64,000 nucleotides of DNA from JAAYAY01 sp963674575. GTDB taxonomy: Bacteria; Planctomycetota; Planctomycetia; Pirellulales; Thermoguttaceae. This document shows positions 62,012 through 64,000 of this stretch, in pieces. The notes beneath the pieces were generated by a model that worked only from the letters and a program-made list of their open reading frames with translations, did not search any database and was not told where the DNA came from. Each line of letters begins with the position of its first letter. Positions within the stretch are counted from its first letter, which is position 1. Both the position numbers and the translations under genes were made by a program. Location of the stretch: contig CAXXQT010000009.1 in assembly GCA_963674575.2 (NCBI GenBank), forward strand, positions 1,426,001 to 1,490,000. Reading direction: 5' to 3'.

Positions 62012-62596
62012 ATGAATCGCTATCTCACCCGCATTCTGGCCGCCGCTTTCCTCCTGGCAGTGGTCGCTCCCACCCTTGGCGCCGACGGACAGAAGTCCCC
62101 AAAAGTCCCCAAGGCGCTCGACTTCAAAATGAAGACCCTGGTCGGCAAGGAAGTGCACCTTGCCAAGTACCAAGGCAAGGTCGTGCTGATCGTCAACGTG
62201 GCCAGCAAGTGCGGTCTGACGCCCCAATACGAGCAGTTGGAGGCTCTCCACAAGAAGTACGCCAAGCAGGGCCTGGCGGTGCTCGGCTTTCCCTGCAACC
62301 AGTTCAAGGGCCAGGAGCCTGGCACGGCCGAGGAGATCCAGCAGTTCTGCCGGCTCAACTACGGCGTCGAGTTCGACCTGTTCGAGAAGATCGAGGTCAA
62401 CGGCGACGGCGCGTGCCCTCTCTACAAGTACCTGACCGCCCTGAAGACGAAGCCCAAGAAGGCCGGCGACATCTCCTGGAATTTCGAAAAATTCCTCATC
62501 GGGCGTAACGGCCAGGTCGTCGCCCGCTTTGCTCCCCCGACGAAGCCCGATGATCCGGAGGTGGTCGCGGCGATCGAGCGGGAGTTGAAGAAATAG
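62012..62596 (+). CDS. Exported glutathione peroxidase-like protein
   Basis: A 194-aa thiol peroxidase of the glutathione peroxidase family with a signal peptide (residues about 1-24), so it acts outside the cytoplasm. The catalytic residue is Cys67 in NVASKCGLTPQY; GFPCNQF holds the resolving Cys and WNFEKFLI the Trp/Asn of the catalytic set. It uses Cys, not selenocysteine. The ATG at 62012 has GGAG 11 bases upstream; a TTG at 62006 is possible. Confidence 0.9.
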   Translation: MNRYLTRILAAAFLLAVVAPTLGADGQKSPKVPKALDFKMKTLVGKEVHLAKYQGKVVLIVNVASKCGLTPQYEQLEALHKKYAKQGLAVLGFPCNQFKGQEPGTAEEIQQFCRLNYGVEFDLFEKIEVNGDGACPLYKYLTALKTKPKKAGDISWNFEKFLIGRNGQVVARFAPPTKPDDPEVVAAIERELKK

Positions 62597-62602
62597 TCGC
62601 AA

Positions 62603-62775
62603 TCCTTGGAGTGCGGTAACTTGTTACCGCTTTCTTTTTGTTTTTGCAGAGATCCTCATCCGCCATTGATGCCCCCTTACGGATCGATGGTGCCGAGCAG
62701 GAAGGGGCGGCCCCCTTTTCGAGACAACGCTTCACGTGAAAAGAAAGCGATGCCAGGTCATCGCACTCCAAGGGC
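62603..62775. repeat. Family F element with nested hairpins
   Basis: The left arm CTTGGAGTGCGGTAACTTGT and the right arm end TCATCGCACTCCAAG are inverted over about 34 bp. Each arm also folds on itself (CGGTAACTTGTTACCG, CGATGCCAGGTCATCG) with paired base changes between arms. It takes up most of the gap 62597-62873. Confidence 0.75.
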
Positions 62776-62873
62776 CGTGACCGCCCAACATCTTGGCGGC
62801 TGAGGACCGCTCCGGGTAGAATCGATGGCTTGGATTCGCCCGAAGGTTCCTCGACTGTGATCTACGTTCCGCC

Positions 62874-63488
62874 ATGTTCCAAGCCATCGAGTTCATTGCC
62901 GTGGTGACGGCGGCCACCTACGGGATCCTGGAAGCCCGAGCCGCCCGCATGGACCCCCTGGGCGTGATCACCGTGGCCTTTGCGGTCGCCTTCGGCGGCG
63001 GAACGCTCCGCGACGTCTTCCTCGACCGTCAGCCCCTGTTCTGGATTGCCAATGCCCACTATCCGGTCATGGTGTTCTTTATGGCCGTGACCACGTGTCT
63101 CTTTCCCAAAATGCCGGTGGCTTACAAGAAATACCTGGCCATTCCGGACGCGCTGGGCCTCGGCCTGTTCAGCATCGTGGGCACCCAGTACGCATTGGAG
63201 GCCGGCACTACGTGGTTCGTGGCCACGCTTTTCGGCGTGATCACGGGCACCTTCGGCGGGGTGATCAGCGACGTCCTCTGCAACCGCGTGCCCTCCCTGT
63301 TCCGTTCATCGCCTCTTTACGCAACTTGTTCCTTTGCCGGGTGCTGGATATTCTTGCTCATCGGCCAACTTGGACTGGCCGAACCGATCACGGCCGCGAT
63401 CGGGATTGCTTCCATCGTGCTCATCCGTTTCGCAGCGATCTATTGGAACGTTACCCTGCCGGAGTTGCACGACGGCACCGATACGTAG
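62874..63488 (+). CDS. TRIC-family (UPF0126) cation channel
   Basis: A 204-aa membrane protein with seven helices in two repeated triplets plus one. VAFGGGTLRDVFLDR in the first half and GTFGGVISDVLCNRVPSLFR in the second are the Gly-rich kinks of the trimeric intracellular cation family. Substrate in bacteria is a monovalent cation. It is transcribed away from the family F element. Confidence 0.88.
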   Translation: MFQAIEFIAVVTAATYGILEARAARMDPLGVITVAFAVAFGGGTLRDVFLDRQPLFWIANAHYPVMVFFMAVTTCLFPKMPVAYKKYLAIPDALGLGLFSIVGTQYALEAGTTWFVATLFGVITGTFGGVISDVLCNRVPSLFRSSPLYATCSFAGCWIFLLIGQLGLAEPITAAIGIASIVLIRFAAIYWNVTLPELHDGTDT

Positions 63489-63499
63489 AGTGAGAAGGG

Positions 63500-63580
63500 C
63501 GACGCTTTCGAGAGCTGCGGACTCCCTGAAATGCTGAGCTAGGGCTGGAGACGGTAGGCTGCAGGTTCCTGATGCGAGGT
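63500..63580 (-). repeat. Family B dispersed repeat, inverted copy B5
   Basis: CGCTTTCGAGAGCTGCGGAC, TCCCTGAAATGCTGAGCTAG and GGCTGGAGACGGTAGGCTGC are the reverse complement of copy B3 elements. It lies between the TRIC and ZIP genes. Confidence 0.75.
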
Positions 63581-63684
63581 TGATCGGGGTGGATAGCCGA
63601 ATTCGACGCATCGAAAGCCCCCGTCTTGCAGTCCTTAAGCCTTGGGTCTTGTCTCCACCGTCATTCGTCTTCACTTTGAGATGA

Positions 63685-64000
63685 CTAGTGGTCATGATCA
63701 TGGTCATGATCGTGACCGGAATGGGCGTCGGCAGCCGGTTCCACGGGGGCGGCGTGTTCATGTTCGGCATGGCTATGTCCGTGATTCTGCCCCTCCACCA
63801 GGCCGATCACCAGGGCGATTGCCAGTCCACTGAGTAACGCCAGGGACAAGGCAGCCCGATCGTGGTCGTGGAAGTGAAGTTCGGGCAACAGGTCGCTCAT
63901 GGCGATGCACATGAAGGTTCCGGCCGAAAATGCCAGCGCGTAGGCCAGAACGTTGCTTGCACCGTGCAGATGGCCGAATCCCAGGTGAAAAAGGAGTACG
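63685..64000 (-). CDS. ZIP-family metal transporter, 3' part only
   Basis: The gene enters from beyond the window; about 105 codons are seen. The segment GASNVLAYALAFSAGTFMCI followed by AMSDLLPELHFHDHDR matches the helix 4-5 region of ZIP zinc transporters, in which the His and Asp or Glu residues bind metal. After another helix comes a His-rich end (HGHSHAEHEH and a terminal HDHDHDHDH) that probably binds zinc. It is likely an inner-membrane importer. Confidence 0.85.
   Translation of the reverse strand, partial: VLLFHLGFGHLHGASNVLAYALAFSAGTFMCIAMSDLLPELHFHDHDRAALSLALLSGLAIALVIGLVEGQNHGHSHAEHEHAAPVEPAADAHSGHDHDHDHDH

Noticed and set aside
62012..62596. Selenocysteine form of glutathione peroxidase
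   Set aside because: The catalytic codon is TGC, not TGA.

Overview
The window looks like a chromosomal segment of a GC-rich member of the Planctomycetes, probably an uncultured lineage near the Pirellulales. This is inferred from gene content: BlaI/M56 pairs, twin-arginine Gfo/Idh/MocA oxidoreductases, DUF1080, DUF4185, PQQ-type propellers, an HzsA-related multihaem protein, cytochrome c domains on YVTN propellers, Ycf48-like repeats and a Cys-rich lipoprotein. Intergenic regions are crowded with short dispersed inverted repeats. No rRNA, CRISPR array, prophage or intact transposase was seen.

Layout. 0.2-4.5 kb: a BlaI repressor, an M56 (BlaR1-like) membrane peptidase fused to secretin N-domain-like modules, and a small exported protein resembling a secretin core. 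4.5-12.4 kb (minus strand): an HzsA-related PD40/cytochrome c giant followed by a glycosidase-like propeller, and a YVTN-propeller dihaem cytochrome with its own promoter and terminator. 12.9-19.6 kb: hemE, a VWA membrane protein, a 60-aa protein, and a 1181-aa exported mosaic (Ycf48-like, PIG-L-like, CBM9-like). 19.8-23.6 kb is a decayed zone: an iron alcohol dehydrogenase with two frameshifts overlapping a histidine kinase, and a DUF4185 gene split by a 94-bp MITE and truncated at its 3' end. 23.8-30.3 kb: an RND efflux adaptor and pump with a convergent outer-membrane channel lipoprotein. 30.7-36.3 kb: a GHL15-like glycosidase with a methyltransferase, a DUF6901-like protein and two glycosyltransferases. 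36.5-40.1 kb: quinone oxidoreductase, ferredoxin with a DUF6786-like protein, and DUF1080. 40.5-40.8 kb: a serine-type tRNA body with a GAA anticodon and, downstream, an inverted partial copy reading GGA. 41-47.5 kb: a methyltransferase/PQQ-propeller fusion, an oxidoreductase, a membrane protein and deoC. 47.9-55.5 kb: Cys-rich lipoprotein, PIN-TRAM protein, HIT protein, scpA, a metallo-beta-lactamase-fold protein, an ICMT-like methyltransferase, a second oxidoreductase and an orphan BlaI with an operator inside its promoter. 55.5-64 kb: radical SAM protein, ilvN and ilvC, EF-hand protein, MFS exporter, DUF1569, glutathione peroxidase, TRIC-family channel and the 3' part of a ZIP transporter.

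How the genes relate. Housekeeping functions (hemE, ilvCN, deoC, scpA) are interspersed with exported functions for polysaccharide use, electron transfer and efflux. Clear operons are few: blaI-M56, HzsA-like to propeller, ferredoxin to DUF6786 (ATGA overlap), methyltransferase to GHL15 (ATGA overlap), adaptor-pump, and ilvN to ilvC. The most unusual signals are the tRNA anomaly, the MITE insertion that can be removed in silico to restore a reading frame, a repeat family whose GTAG end supplies the stop codon of four genes, the M56-secretin fusion, and the palindrome within the second blaI promoter.
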